DNA of 64,000 nt from Aphis gossypii (GCF_020184175.1 NC_065531.1:54333213-54397212); one strand, 5' to 3'. Shown: positions 52,365 to 64,000, numbered from the stretch's first letter. Translations and numbers: made by a program. The notes: generated by a model from the letters alone, not told the origin.

Positions 52365-55300
52365 ATAAAATTTAATGTGTAAAAACATAATATTATAGGA
52401 ACCATTATATATCATTCACATTTTTATTAACTTTTTATATTTATTACATTTTATACAAATGCCATTTATAGCCATAAATATTAAACTATTGTTTTAGTTG
52501 CATAATTAATTTCAATGTTTTAATTATTACAAAAACATAAATCTTTTTTATTATTCCTTTGATATTTGAAATTTTAAACATTTATATCATTATGTAACAC
52601 TTTTAAATCATTTATTAATACATAATCATATATTTGCATAATATTAATAACAATATTCATCATTATCTTACACATATTATTTAATGGTTACATTTTCATT
52701 ACATACTTGGAGTAATCAACAACCTTTAGACTTTAAAACCGATTGTTGTTATTGTTGATATTATGTTCTCATGGAGCAATATTTAAATAACATTTAATTA
52801 AATGGTCGAGTTTAATGTCGAATACAAAATTAAAATTTTTAATTCTCTATATTATTTCATCGTATTATAAACAAAGTACCTAACTAACAAATTTAAGAGA
52901 GATAAGAGTAGTGTTACCGACAACCACACAACAGCACTACCTACTATACGAATTGTTCAACAGGAAAACTTTTACTTAAATTTAAACTTTTGTGCACCAT
53001 TTCGTCTTTTTTAATTATGAGTTGGTACATTAAATTTCTTGTGTAGTATATGAATTCTGTCTCAATGATGTATATCATAAACGTAAAAAGGTTTGGGTTC
53101 TACCTACATCTATTCCATCAAATTCACTTTCATAAAGATTCCACGTACTGACATACCTATCTAACTTTTTGATTATTTAATTTTACAGAAGAAACGTAAA
53201 TTGTATTTATAATGTGAAATTAATTTATTGTGTTCATGTTAATTTTGAAGAAATATTATAATATTGTTGTTTTTGTTTAAAAATTTAATTTTAATACAAA
53301 AATACTAGAAAAGAAACCTACAACAAGGAAACTTTTATAACTTTTCAATTTAACTAAAATCTAGTATCTTATTTAAAATAAATTTTATATTTTTCTCTTA
53401 TATCATTACGATCATAATTTATTGCATACATAAATCGTGTGTAAGACGTAACAAATACATGTAACATTTAACAATTTAAGTATCCCAATATTTAGAGTAG
53501 GGTCACCAATAGTAAATCAAAAAACCATTTAATCCATTTAAGTCTATAGAATGTATTTACAAATAAATAATAAAAATGTAGAACTTTTAAAAAATAAGAG
53601 CACTCTTTTTATATAAAAAAAATATCAAATCAGAACTATTTTATTAGTTTGTTTACACAATGTTTAAACTATGAATGAATAATAATGCTATTCAGTTTTA
53701 TTTATATTTTAATATTCATCTGTATTTTGACTGGTTTTTAAAATAAAGTACGATCTATTATTAGTTAAATTTTTCTCTAGACAAAATTAAAATTTTAATG
53801 CTTGAGCTAATTGTTGCTCATCTTCCCAAAACAATGAAAATGTATTATATTTTTAAAAAAAGTACATAAATGTGATACTTAACCTCTGCCATTATCTTTG
53901 AATACAATTTGTATGTCAATTTTAATGAACATAGTATTCACATAAGTTCTATGTTTAAATAAAATATTTTATTTAAATCCTCCATGAAAAATTTAGCCAA
54001 ATTTTATACGATTGTAATTTACAATTAACTTCATAGTATTAGGTTATTTAGTTATTAATTCAAATTTCTGTACTTAAGAACAACTTACATGTGTATTATG
54101 TTATACTACATAGCTAGCCAGCTAGGTAATAATATAGTATATAATATTATTATTATAAAATTTGATTTTATATATTATTTCAAATATTGTTTTACTTTCA
54201 TTTTGCACAGATTTTAATTATTACAATACTAACTAATAATTTTTATTTTAACAATTGCTGTGCTGTTAAATGAAAATTGGAATGTTATTCTTTATTCCAG
54301 AATTCAGACCTCGTTAATGCATTTTCAATTGTATGATTTATTAATTTTGTATTCCCTTGTGATGCAAATTTGGACTCATTATTTTAAACCACAAAACAAT
54401 TAAACAAATCCATTAGCATGAAATTATAGGAATAATAATCTATTTTTTTATTTTATGAGTACAGTTACTGTTATAGAATATGGTTTAATGTATTCTTCTT
54501 TTAATTAATTAGATACATATTTTATGTACTACCTATACTGCGAATGCAAAATATTTGATTTAATTTTAATATATTAACAAAATTTATATATGCATATTGA
54601 ATATATAAGTTATTTTTTTTATTTATTATTAAAATTGAATCATAGTTAGTAACTAATTAATCTATTTCTACTTTGTATAAAAAATGTTAAAATATTTGTT
54701 ACAGTATATATTTATATATTTCTATAGTTAATTTATTAATAGGGTTAAACACTATCAATCATAAAATGTTCATATTCAAAATAACTAATTTTTGTTCATA
54801 AATTTAATACAATTTTACATATTTTTTTATAATAACTATAATTTAGGTAAGTATAAATAATTTACTTTTTAGATGGGTATCTCTAATGACAAACTCTAAA
54901 GAAAATTTTTGAATCAGTAAGTTTTTGTAACTCCATTTTTTGTTTAGTTAATATTTTTAAAATATTTACGGTTTCAAACTTTTATCATATACTCGGATAC
55001 ACGTACCTTCCAACTTTAATAAATATTATAGTATAATTGTAGTTAACTAGTTTAAAGTGAATTGTATGAAGAAACTGACTCCCAGAAGATATATTTCTTT
55101 AATAATATTAGCTTCTTTATGTTTTTCTTCTTTCTCGACTTTGCTTAACGATTATTAAACATCTTGATATTTAACTAAAGCTAATTAATAATATTTTTTA
55201 TTCACTATTCAACAATTCAGTTAAATAATCATTAAAAAAAAAAAAATATATATCTCACCAAAAAACGATCAATAACTGCTTTATTCTGAAGACTTGTCGT

Positions 55301-55900
55301 GTAAATTTTTGGATTTAAAGTCTTCTACATCAAGTCTTCTATCATCTGTAATTGAAAAAATTATATACAAATAAATAAATAATATAATGCACTTAATTGA
55401 AATTATTATATTTATTATGTATAATATGGGGATGGATAAATCAATATTCAATTATAAATGTATATTGTATATTATAGGTTTATACAAATCCTCATTTTTA
55501 ATTTTTAAAATTTTAAAATTTTAAAAATCAGAATTTAAGTTAATTATTATAGGACCATATTTTTTTTAATGCAATGTAAAGTAGTATTCTTTAGCGATAC
55601 AACTTATTTTTTTAATGAGAACCACTGCTTTTATGATAATTTATGGGGGAGATAACTTTTTAAAAATATATTGTATTTATACATAAATCAGAATTCAAAA
55701 AAATGCTAAATAGATTTTGAGTATAAATAAACTTTAAGTTTAACTATTGAAGATAACAGGCTTAGAAAATATGAGATTATATTTTTATAACGATATAAAA
55801 TTTATAGTAATAAATTGTAAATTATTATAAATTTATTAAAAATTGAATTCAAGTTTAATAATAGGTAATTATTAGACTTAATATAACAATTAAATCTACT

Positions 55901-56006
55901 CAGAGCCGTGTCTAGTAATTCAGGGCCCCGGGGCAAAATTTCATTTTGGGCCATAGGTAGCATATTAATCACAAATAAAGGCTCCCCCCCCCTTAACACG
56001 GCTCTG
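55901..56006. mobile_element. 106-bp hAT MITE with intact ends
   Basis: CAGAGCCGTGT at 55901-55911 and its exact reverse complement ACACGGCTCTG at 55996-56006 form perfect 11-bp terminal inverted repeats. The flanks AATCTACT (55893-55900) and AATCTATT (56007-56014) are an 8-bp target duplication with one difference. The GC-rich subterminal words (GGGCCCCGGGGC, a C run) contrast with the AT-rich intron. It has no coding capacity and is a miniature, trans-mobilised element. The minus-strand frame 55802-56035 across it is fortuitous. Confidence 0.88.
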
Positions 56007-57483
56007 AATCTATTTAATATTTGATGTAAGATCATTAACTGCTAAAGACTATTATATTATCTTCATTCGTTGGAAAATACAATATAATAACTCAAATTTA
56101 AAGAAACTTCTCGTAAAAATTTTGAAAAAAAGAAAATTCATTTGATTATTAACACAATATACTACTCATTAAATTATAAAAAAAATATCTCAATATTTGA
56201 AAATATTATAGTCTACGAGTATTTAGTACAACTAACCAATACAAAATTCAAAATTTGAATAAATGCACTATTTTAGAATAAAATGAATACTCATGTTTGG
56301 TGATGAATTACCAAATCAACACTCTGTAGTTTATTATGTATAATAATATGTATATGAATCAGGTTTATTTTTCAGAAAAAAACTCATAATGTTTGACAAT
56401 GCATTAATCTATGTTTTGTAAGAATGTAAAGCTCAAATTATTATAAACATTAAAGTGATATGTATATAGTACATTTGTTTACGATTTAAATATAATACTG
56501 CAGTATATAGAACGCACACCTCATATTCGATTATGTTGGTTATAATATACGAAGTTATTAGATCACTCGTTAATGTTTGTGTATTATCTTTTATTGAAAC
56601 GCACGCGGTTTTTTTCTTTGTTGATACATCAGAGAAAAAGCGGATCAGACATCAAAGAGAAACGAGATCTATGTTTAACTCAAACAGGTAGAAATAGTGC
56701 TCTTTACTTCAGAATCATCCAAAGCTTTATGAAAAGTTGGCTATTATATTATTTTCTTACTGCTTTGTCGAACCGCGGCCTAAGCGAATAAAGTTGAAGT
56801 GCGGTCGTATATAATAAAATATATATTATATATGATGTAATATAATATAAAATAACCAATCTCGTAGTTCTTTGATGTTGTTATGTGTATTACTGAATCT
56901 TGCTGATGACGTGCGAAAGTCGTTCGATCTTGGTATTATATATTACCTTGTATATCTGTATCCAATATCTATTATTGAATATTATTTATCCATTAAATTT
57001 TATAATTTTAAAAAAATACCCTTAAAAATATTACCATTGAATCATTCTCAGTAGAATACAATAATTTAAAATATTTTATAGTACATTTGATTGTTATAAA
57101 ATCAGTCAAAATTGTTTATGATAAATCCACTTTACCCTACGTTCATAATATTAACACAACCCACGTACGATATGGACGTACTTAATGACGTGATCAGAGA
57201 ATATTAAATAGGTACCTAAGCATATTCTTATACTCAACAAGTAAATACGAGTGATTCTTGGTTTTTTTTTTTAAATTATACCTGTAACTGCTTAGTATTA
57301 CAAAATATTTTTTTTCTGGAATACATATTTTAAAAAATGATATTATTTAGACTAAAAATATAATCAAAAGTCTTAAAAATTCTCATTTTAATGTTAATTG
57401 CAATTTATTGTCATTTTACATCGCTAGATTATTTACTTACCTATTTATAGTCAACCCATTATTTATAATTACTATTACCAGGG

Positions 57484-57560
57484 TTGTGTAGTTAACGAAG
57501 TTGCATTCCGATTAATTTTATTCTGAATTCAAAATGAATGGGATATAACTCAAGATATGA
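57484..57560 (+). mobile_element. Possible hAT left end (fragment)
   Basis: CAGGGTTGTGTAGTTAACGA at 57484 resembles the CAGGGYTGTGTAGT start of a known insect hAT class. No matching ACAACCCTG end is found downstream, so a truncated copy or chance similarity is possible. The end coordinate is arbitrary. Confidence 0.25.
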
Positions 57561-57909
57561 CTACTTTAAATATTTTTATGTTTTATAAAAACTATCCATT
57601 TGTTTATTATAAATTCGCAGATTCTTCCTCGCACAGCTTTAATATTTTATAAACATATCGATTCATTATCTATTTATTACCCACGCTAGCTTTCGATCGG
57701 AACACAAGTCCATAACGCCTAATTATGAAGTAGCAGGTATATCACGTCATCTCGTAAAATTTTTAAAATTTCTAGCGAATATTTCACTCGTTTCGGGAAA
57801 GTCGATGGGTGGAATTTGCAAGTCCGGGCGCGCGCCTCTATTTTATAATATATATTATTATTGTCATTATTTTAATATAATCGACTTGTGTTTGTTTGTG
57901 TTTGTTTAG

Positions 57910-59306
57910 CGTCGCTGTCGGTGATGATGGCTGGCACGTCGTTGGGTTGGCCGTCACCGGTGTTGGCCAAGCTGTCCAACGGCGGGCTGACGATGGTCGC
58001 CACCAACGAACAGCAGTCGTGGATGATCGCCATGCTGGAACTGGGCAACCTGTTGTCGCCGATACCGTTCGGGCTGCTCGTGGACAAGGTGGGCCGGAAA
58101 CCGTGTCTGCTGCTCACCGGGCCCCTCTACATCGTCAGCTGGCTCATGGTGCTGTGGAGCAGCACGATCGGAGTGCTGTACTGGGTGCGGCTCCTGCAGG
58201 GCGCCTGCATAGGCATCATAACCACCGTGGCGCCCATCTACATCGGGGAGATAGCCGGCGACAGCATACGCGGCGCCCTCAGCACGTTCTTCAACGGCAT
58301 GCTGAACGCCGGCATACTGTACGTGTACTGCGTCGGGCCGATGGTGTCGTACGACGCGCTCACGTACTACTCGCTGCTGGTGCCGTGCGCGTTCCTGGGC
58401 ACGTGCCTGTGGATACCCGAATCGCCGTACTACTACGTGCTCCGGGACGACGACAAGAAGGCGCACGAGTCGGTGGCGTGGCTGCACGGCGACCAGTCGG
58501 CCGAATCGGACGTCGTGGTCCGCGAGCTGATGCGCATCAAGGCCGAGGCCCGGGACGACCTCCGGCACAAGGGCTCGATGCGCGACCTGTTCGGGTCCCA
58601 GTGCAGCCGCAAGGCGTTCCTGATCGTGCAGATCGTCGCCGCGGCCGACGTGCTGTCCGGCATGACCACCGTGCTGGCGTACGCCAGTTCCACGTTCGCG
58701 CACGCCGACACCGACAAGACGCTGTCCCCGGACCAGTTCACCATGCTGCTGGGCGTGCTGATATTCTGCACCACGTTCGTCACCGGTTACCTGGTGGACA
58801 AGCTCGGCCGCCGGCCGCTGCTGCTGTTCTCGTGCTTCGGGTGCGGCGCGTTCGAGCTGGTCACCGGGCTGTACTACTACAAGCGGTGGGTGGGCTTCGA
58901 GTCGCTGGGCGCCTGGATACCGTTCACCGCCATCGGGTCGTTCGCCGTCATCTACAGCATAGGGCTCGGGCCGCTGTTGCCCACGCTCCAGGGCGAGATG
59001 TTCCCGTCCAACGTCCGCGGCCTGGCCAGCGCCATCACGTCCGTCACGCTCACCGTCATATCGTTCGTCGGCCTCAAGATGTACCAGGTCATCACCGACC
59101 AGTGGGGCATACACGTCAACTATTTCATATACGGCACCGGATGCCTGGTGTCCTTCCTGTTGATCTACCGGTTCCTGCCCGAGACCAAGGGCAAGACGTT
59201 CGCGCAGATCCAGAGCGAGATCATGAAGACCATCGTCGACGACGACCGGATGTCCCGCAGCAAGAACCGCCGTAAACCTGTCAACGCCAACACGTCGGAC
59301 GTTTAG
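57910..59306 (+). CDS. Tret1-like MFS sugar transporter, exon 2 (residues 20-484)
   Basis: This terminal exon encodes the remainder of a 484-residue protein, a normal length for the SLC2/Tret1 family, and ends at TAG (59304-59306). It carries the family signatures in order: the segment 2/3 loop D-K-V-G-R-K-P (78-84), P-I-Y-I-G-E-I-A...I-R-G-A-L (128-143), P-E-S-P after segment 6 (189-192), a charged central loop (about 198-254), V-D-K-L-G-R-R-P in the segment 8/9 loop (315-322), G-x-G-P...G-E-M-F-P (371-385) and P-E-T-K-G-K-T after segment 12 (443-449). A basic Ser/Arg/Lys tail follows. Twelve hydrophobic segments fit a plasma-membrane facilitator. Sugar-pocket residues differ from GLUT/Tret1: the segment-7 QQLSGIN reads DVLSGMT (266-272), the segment-10 Pro-Trp is Leu-Pro (376-377), and the segment-5 Gln appears as Asn148. 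Trehalose transport is therefore a family-based guess. Third positions are very GC-rich. The acceptor is TTTGTTTAG|CG. Long frames on the other strand and in frame 2 are shadows of this bias. Confidence 0.96.
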
Positions 59307-59364
59307 ATCCTACCTATATATATATATGATTATCGCTGACGATCAAATCACCTGCAGTATTGTT

Positions 59365-59370
59365 AATAAA
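59365..59370 (+). terminator. Proximal poly(A) signal of the transporter gene
   Basis: AATAAA 58 bases after the stop codon. A G/T-rich stretch (TTTTCGTTTTCGTGTGTGTTTT, about 59422-59445) follows, as expected downstream of a cleavage site. Confidence 0.6.
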
Positions 59371-59575
59371 AATAATAATAATTACGAACGAGTTGCGATA
59401 AAATTATTGTATTATAATATGTTTTCGTTTTCGTGTGTGTTTTTTTTTTCTGTTCATCATTCTCTTTACATTTCTGTATAGTATTAAACTATTTATACGT
59501 TTATACATTATTATTTATACATATAGTTGTTAGATAGGACGTAGGTATAGTATAAATATATTATTATTATTTTAA

Positions 59576-59599
59576 TACACACACACACACACACACACA
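59576..59599. repeat. (AC)n microsatellite
   Basis: About 12 uninterrupted AC units in the downstream flank, running into TATATGTATATA. Confidence 0.95.
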
Positions 59600-60436
59600 T
59601 ATATGTATATAATTCATAATGTCGACGACGACGAAGAAGCCATTCCGCATTATTATGTAGGTAATACGCTCGTACATATAATATTATATATGTGCGAGTG
59701 CGTACGTTACACATCAAACGACCCCAGACGATGGTCGGCGGCCAAAGGTACGACTGGTCGGTACGAGTGAGAGGGGTAGAGGGTGGAGATTTTGCGAAGC
59801 TGACGTGAGGTCGGTTTTCCTTTTTGACGTTTCGAACTCGAATCTTCCACCACCGCGGCGGTGGTAGTGATCAATAAGACACGTCGCCGTCGCATTTACA
59901 ATGCGACCGAAAAGGGGCCGCAGAAGGGAGCGTATACGGCATCACTGCCATACTTTTCGTTCACGTTTGATTGACAGTCATCCTCTACCATATACACGCG
60001 ATCACACGCACACCGCACTACAATAATACACACACACATATATATATAATATAAACGTATATCTGAGTCCCGAAGAGGGATAAAGTTGCGGAAATTGCGT
60101 TAAGCTTCGTTTTGCTCCGAAAACAACGCGCACCGGAGACCCTAATCAATCATAAATGATTTTAGTGACATGTTCGGTGAAGAAGACTATATATAGCTGT
60201 ACCGCCCGCCAACCGAAAACCGATCGAAAATAATTTCCATACGTCAAAACCGCCCGAACAATGTTAATTTATGTATATTTTTATACACCGAATGTTAAAA
60301 TAATATATTACCAAACATCGCTGTACCGTAACATATTATATTATATTATTATTATGTACATTTATGTATAACATATTGTAGTAGTTACTTTCTTATTGTA
60401 TGTCTCTCTGTATATATATATCCTATAATGTCACGA

Positions 60437-60446
60437 AATAAATAAA
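60437..60446 (+). terminator. Distal poly(A) signals (overlapping AATAAA)
   Basis: Two overlapping AATAAA hexamers about 1.13 kb after the stop codon; an alternative end of the transporter transcript. Confidence 0.4.
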
Positions 60447-60460
60447 TAAAAACATATATA

Positions 60461-62010
60461 AAAATATTAACTAACCGATGTCACGTTTATTTATTTCAGA
60501 TATTGTTTTATGATACTCTTGCTATTGTACATCTATTATAAACCTACTATAGTACAAGTAAGTACGTGAAATTGGAAAAAGAGAGGTATGCAAAAATTAA
60601 TACAACAAACAGCAAAAAATAATCCACACATCATTATCACCAACTCGGCGTTTAATATTAGTAGTAATATTTTGCAATGCGATAGTCGTATACCTACGTT
60701 TACCGAAGTTTTCATTAAATATTGAATCATTTTGGCATGCTTTGGTTACAAACTTTCGTTTGATTCGGAGCAAAAGTTTCAAAAATAAGGTTTGTGTATT
60801 CGCGATTATGAATTTATACTCATTTCATAAGATAAACCGTGACAGTTTACTAAACATCATTGAATAATAATAGTAGGCATCATAATTTATTAAAATGTTT
60901 TTGCGAGAGAATAAACGTTAAACTAACTTTTAATTTATTTAATTTCAGATGTTCCTATATATAGGTACGTAATAATATTATACAGACGACGCAAACATAT
61001 ATTTTACCGGGCTCTATACATAATACATTAATACCATAACGTTTATAATGATTACGAAAAAATGTCTTTATCAAGACGTCGGCCGGGTGGATAATTATAC
61101 TGCGTGGCATTTATAATGAAATAAAAAAAACCATTGTCGGTCGCCACATTTAATATCGTGCAATTTTTCGTCACCCGTTCTCGATCTGGCCCCGGCGAGG
61201 TATCACAATGGAATTATTAAAACATTTATAAAACACGCTATGTTTTCGGCCGTCGGGCGTGTCACGCCTCGCACAGCCTCGCGCGTTATTAATCGTCATT
61301 AATAATAATTATTTATATATCAATATAAAAAATTAGAATCATTATCATCGTAATCATCGGCCCGAAGCGCGGTTTAAGATCTTAAACCGTGGTCCGAGAC
61401 AGCCGCGGCGGCGCGTACTGCGTCCGATCTATATCACGCACGCTCGATATTATCGTATATATGGTACCACTGCGCGTTAAAAGATCACCGGCTGAGGCGG
61501 CGGGTTAGCGCCTAACAATAATAACGTAACATGTGGCCGGCGTCCAAACGCGAAACGCGTCTCGCAACGCATCGATCAGTGATGGTCGTGCGCACTTATT
61601 AAAATAATTTATGCGAGTCCGTTTCGTCTCGAATTCCTCGATGGTAGGCGCAGAAAATCGCGAACCAGCCTTGAACGCCGTCTTCGCGAAACCGGTGTAG
61701 TCGTACGTCGTATGTTACAATAAAAAAATACGAGCAACCTGCATCTCCCGACCTCCAGCCAGTGATCGCATCGCAGACGAACGGTGCGTGACGTCGGAAT
61801 ACAGCGCAATCGAAAACTCGCAATCGCGTATTACACACGGCCCGAACGACGAAGGAAATTTTTTAACACGATGGAGCTTTGTCAATTCTCGTCCGGTTCG
61901 TCCAGACAGATCGCCGCGTGCATTGTCGGTTCGTCGATTCAACTACATAATATACTATTAATTCGTCATGCCATGACTTACGCACTATATTATGATATAT
62001 ATTGTCGATT
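60461..62010. other. Non-coding flank with a CpG-rich section
   Basis: No coding frame that I trust. From about 61080 to 61960 the sequence becomes GC- and CpG-rich (GCCGCGGCGGCGCG near 61402, GGCCGGCG near 61534), resembling a promoter of a further gene. TCAGTG at about 61577 is initiator-like. No coding exon follows within view on either strand, so a gene start is possible but unproven. The short frames here (61599-61838 minus, 61715-61942 minus, 61784-62026 plus) overlap each other and show no family features. Confidence 0.4.
61370..61389. promoter_or_regulatory. Perfect 20-bp palindrome in the CpG-rich region
   Basis: CGGTTTAAGATCTTAAACCG is identical to its reverse complement over all 20 bases, with no spacer. 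Spacer-free palindromes of this length suggest a dimeric protein-binding site, but no factor can be named with confidence. Confidence 0.4.
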
Positions 62011-62596
62011 TAAGGCCCGGATTTAAACGCAAAGCGCATTATTTTTTGATCGCTCTGAGACAACGCGTTCCGAGTACACGATAATCCTATCGTCTCGTGT
62101 ACCTGCAGACGCTTCAAACGTGACACTTTTCCCGTACGTTTTTCACGTACCTACGACATTGTTATTGTTGCCTCACGGTCTAGATTGGGAATTTTGAAAT
62201 ATTGTAATCGAGAAATATGTTTTACGCGCGATATTTGCATCAATAGATTTTAGATATTATCTTTCATTTTTACTAAAGGTCAATCATTCTATTTATAAAT
62301 ATGATAACACGTCTTCGTCTATTTATTTAAAGCGATTATTGGATGTGATGTACTGATGTCTTGCCGGTTCTTATTGAACTAACGACTGATCTGTCAGTTG
62401 GAGTTGCATCACGATCGTGATTTTACTTTCGTATTGCCTATTGTTAGTTAGGATAAAAAAGTGTTAAAAATGCATAAGTTAAACCATGATGGTTTACCTC
62501 TCATTTACGTATCAAAAAATTTGGATATTATTCCGTTTAAAATACATTAATAGAGAAATTTTGGTTATTTTATAAAACGTTTAAATCCGGGCCCTA
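62011..62596. mobile_element. Possible 586-bp inverted-repeat element, hAT-like ends
   Basis: TAAGGCCCGGATTTAAACG at 62011-62029 and the inverse of 62578-62596 (TAGGGCCCGGATTTAAACG) match at 18 of 19 bases. A TAGGGCCCGGAT start is common among hAT ends. The 8-bp flanks (TGTCGATT, ATTACTAT) do not match, so the target duplication has decayed or the element moved by rearrangement. No transposase motif is visible inside. The left part is CpG-rich like the preceding region and the right part is AT-rich. Confidence 0.6.
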
Positions 62597-64000
62597 ATTA
62601 CTATTATGGTATTGTATATCTTGTAGCGTAATTTATTATTATTTTTTTTTTTGTGTAATTTGCATATTTTTATGCAGACCACAAACCCTTTGGAATTTAT
62701 TCATTTTTAGGCAACCGATTTAAGAAAAAGTAAAAATTATCATGATATTAAATTTTTAATACGCAAATTTATACCTTTAATCATAAAATGAATTCGTATA
62801 CACTATACAGTATACACCATCGTCGTACACATTATCATCCCACCCAGACCGATTTTTCATCATTTCAGAATTCGTTATTAAGTTATATAATTTGTCACAA
62901 TAATAAACTCATGCTAGGTACAAATAATATTATGACACTTCAAATATATTATACGTAATTAGCATAATTTTTTGTTATTATATGTTTTTAATACAAATTT
63001 ATATTTACGTAAGTAATCTAATATTTTTATTTACACACATTTGTCGGGTTATTTTATTTTATTATATTATGTATATTTTATGAATAATATAATTAAAACA
63101 ATAAAATAAAATAATAACCAATGATAATATATACGCGGCTCGTATTATCACAATACATAATATTGTACCACCTTGCAGCATCAAAATTGGGTACGTAATA
63201 ATATTGTGAAGTATAAAAAACGCATTCAAAATTAATATTCTGTATTCAGCTGTTATAATATTTATTTAAACTGCAAGTATGGATATAATTGTACTGTTGA
63301 AGTGAATTTAATACCTACACTTTGTAGTTTCAGACGATTTCCCTTTTATTTATCCTCCATTCCTGAATCTTGAAAAACAATTTAAAAGATTATACAAATA
63401 CATTTTCGTTCAAAACATCATTGACGAGGTACTAAGAAATTAGGTTTATTCGAATTATTTATATTAAAAATTAATTTTGGATTTTTATTAATGTAGTTTT
63501 ATACTTGTACATATAAGTTGTATAATGACACAGAATCAATTGATTTAAATTTGAATTGAATTGCTAGTCTGTTAAATTTATAAATTAAAATTAATAGTTA
63601 ATTTTTTAATTACTATAGTATGTTAATTGTTACTTCATTTACACAGCCATATTTTCGTATCTAAGTTGTTTTTCACCTTGCAATAATTAATATTTTTTAT
63701 ATATGATATTTTATCAAAGAAACAACCAGATTATCCTAACAAGATAAATACAGTTTTTCATTATATCAGCATTCTATACAATCCTATATTTACGAAAAAA
63801 TATATTTTTTTCTGCATATTCGTAATAAATAATAAGTTATTTAGTTGTTACGAATAACGTAGCATATTATTTTATTATATTCGTTAAGTTTAGTGTTACT
63901 TATTTCTTGTGAAATTATTTTATTTTACCAACATATATTATAATATTGACACGTACATTAGCTAAATTAATCTTACTGTTGAATAACAAATCTCACGTCC
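62597..64000. other. AT-rich flank, nothing recognised
   Basis: About 1.4 kb of AT-rich sequence with no open frame, structured RNA or repeat end that I can support. Confidence 0.6.

Larger units (their letters stand above)
43845..57909 (+). other. 14,065-bp intron of the transporter gene
   Basis: Bounded by GTAAGT at 43845 and by a T/G-rich tract ending TTTGTTTAG at 57909. The interior is AT-rich with no exon I can support. It holds hAT-type remnants at 47321-47941, 52310-52364 and 55901-56006, a possible hAT left end at 57484, and a GC-raised island at about 50400-51500. The 156-codon minus-strand frame at 50639-51109 lies in that island and lacks coding features. GC also stays raised for about 1.5 kb after the donor. 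Confidence 0.85.
59371..60460 (+). other. 3' UTR extension or downstream flank
   Basis: No coding frame. Moderately GC-raised patches (59620-60000) alternate with AT-rich ones. A (CA)n tract is at 59576-59599. Overlapping AATAAA signals at 60437-60446 (GAAATAAATAAATAAAA) could end a longer 3' UTR of about 1.15 kb. Which site is used cannot be decided from sequence. Confidence 0.45.

Noticed and set aside
57954..59114. 386-codon open frame on the minus strand opposite the transporter, and a 459-codon frame at 57896-59275 on the plus strand
   Set aside because: Both are rich in Arg, His, Ala and Gly, as expected from reading a GC3-rich exon in a wrong frame. The 57888-59306 frame holds all MFS motifs.

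Overview
The window looks like nuclear DNA of a sap-feeding hemipteran, most likely an aphid. It is very AT-rich (I judge well over 70% by eye) and full of TAA/AAT and TA microsatellites and short TAGGTA/TACCTA words. Genes are sparse, have GT-AG introns, and sit as sharply GC-rich coding islands. Several decayed hAT-type DNA transposons are scattered between them. I see no prokaryotic or viral genes. The species call is an inference from composition and style.

Layout. 1-8424: AT-rich, no gene recognised; possibly intron or downstream sequence of a minus-strand gene. 8425-8932 (minus): a GC-rich coding exon of a protein I do not recognise, bounded by a good donor and acceptor. 8933-42300: about 33 kb with no convincing gene. 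It holds two related 685/686-bp hAT elements (19919-20603 and 36020-36705) that keep a relic of the transposase C-terminus, a hAT terminal fragment near 16.1 kb, microsatellites and a few odd motifs. 42350-43786: rising GC and CpG, the promoter and 5' leader of the main gene. 43787-43844 and 57910-59306 (plus): two coding exons, split by a 14,065-bp phase-1 intron, that join into a complete 484-residue MFS/SLC2 sugar-transporter-like protein of the insect Tret1 (facilitated trehalose transporter) type. The intron carries further hAT remnants (47321-47941, 52310-52364, 55901-56006) and a GC-raised, CT-tract-bearing island at about 50.4-51.5 kb that could be regulatory. 59307-60460: 3' UTR and flank with poly(A) signals. 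60461-64000: no gene; a CpG-rich stretch at 61.0-62.0 kb holds a perfect 20-bp palindrome, next to a possible 586-bp inverted-repeat element (62011-62596).

Biology. The transporter is the only gene that can be read completely. Its family motifs are all present, but several residues that line the sugar pocket in GLUT/Tret1 proteins are replaced. It is probably a folded transporter with a changed or uncertain substrate. I found no multi-gene system, CRISPR array, tRNA or rRNA. The most informative unexpected content is the set of small hAT derivatives with recognisable ends and target-site duplications.
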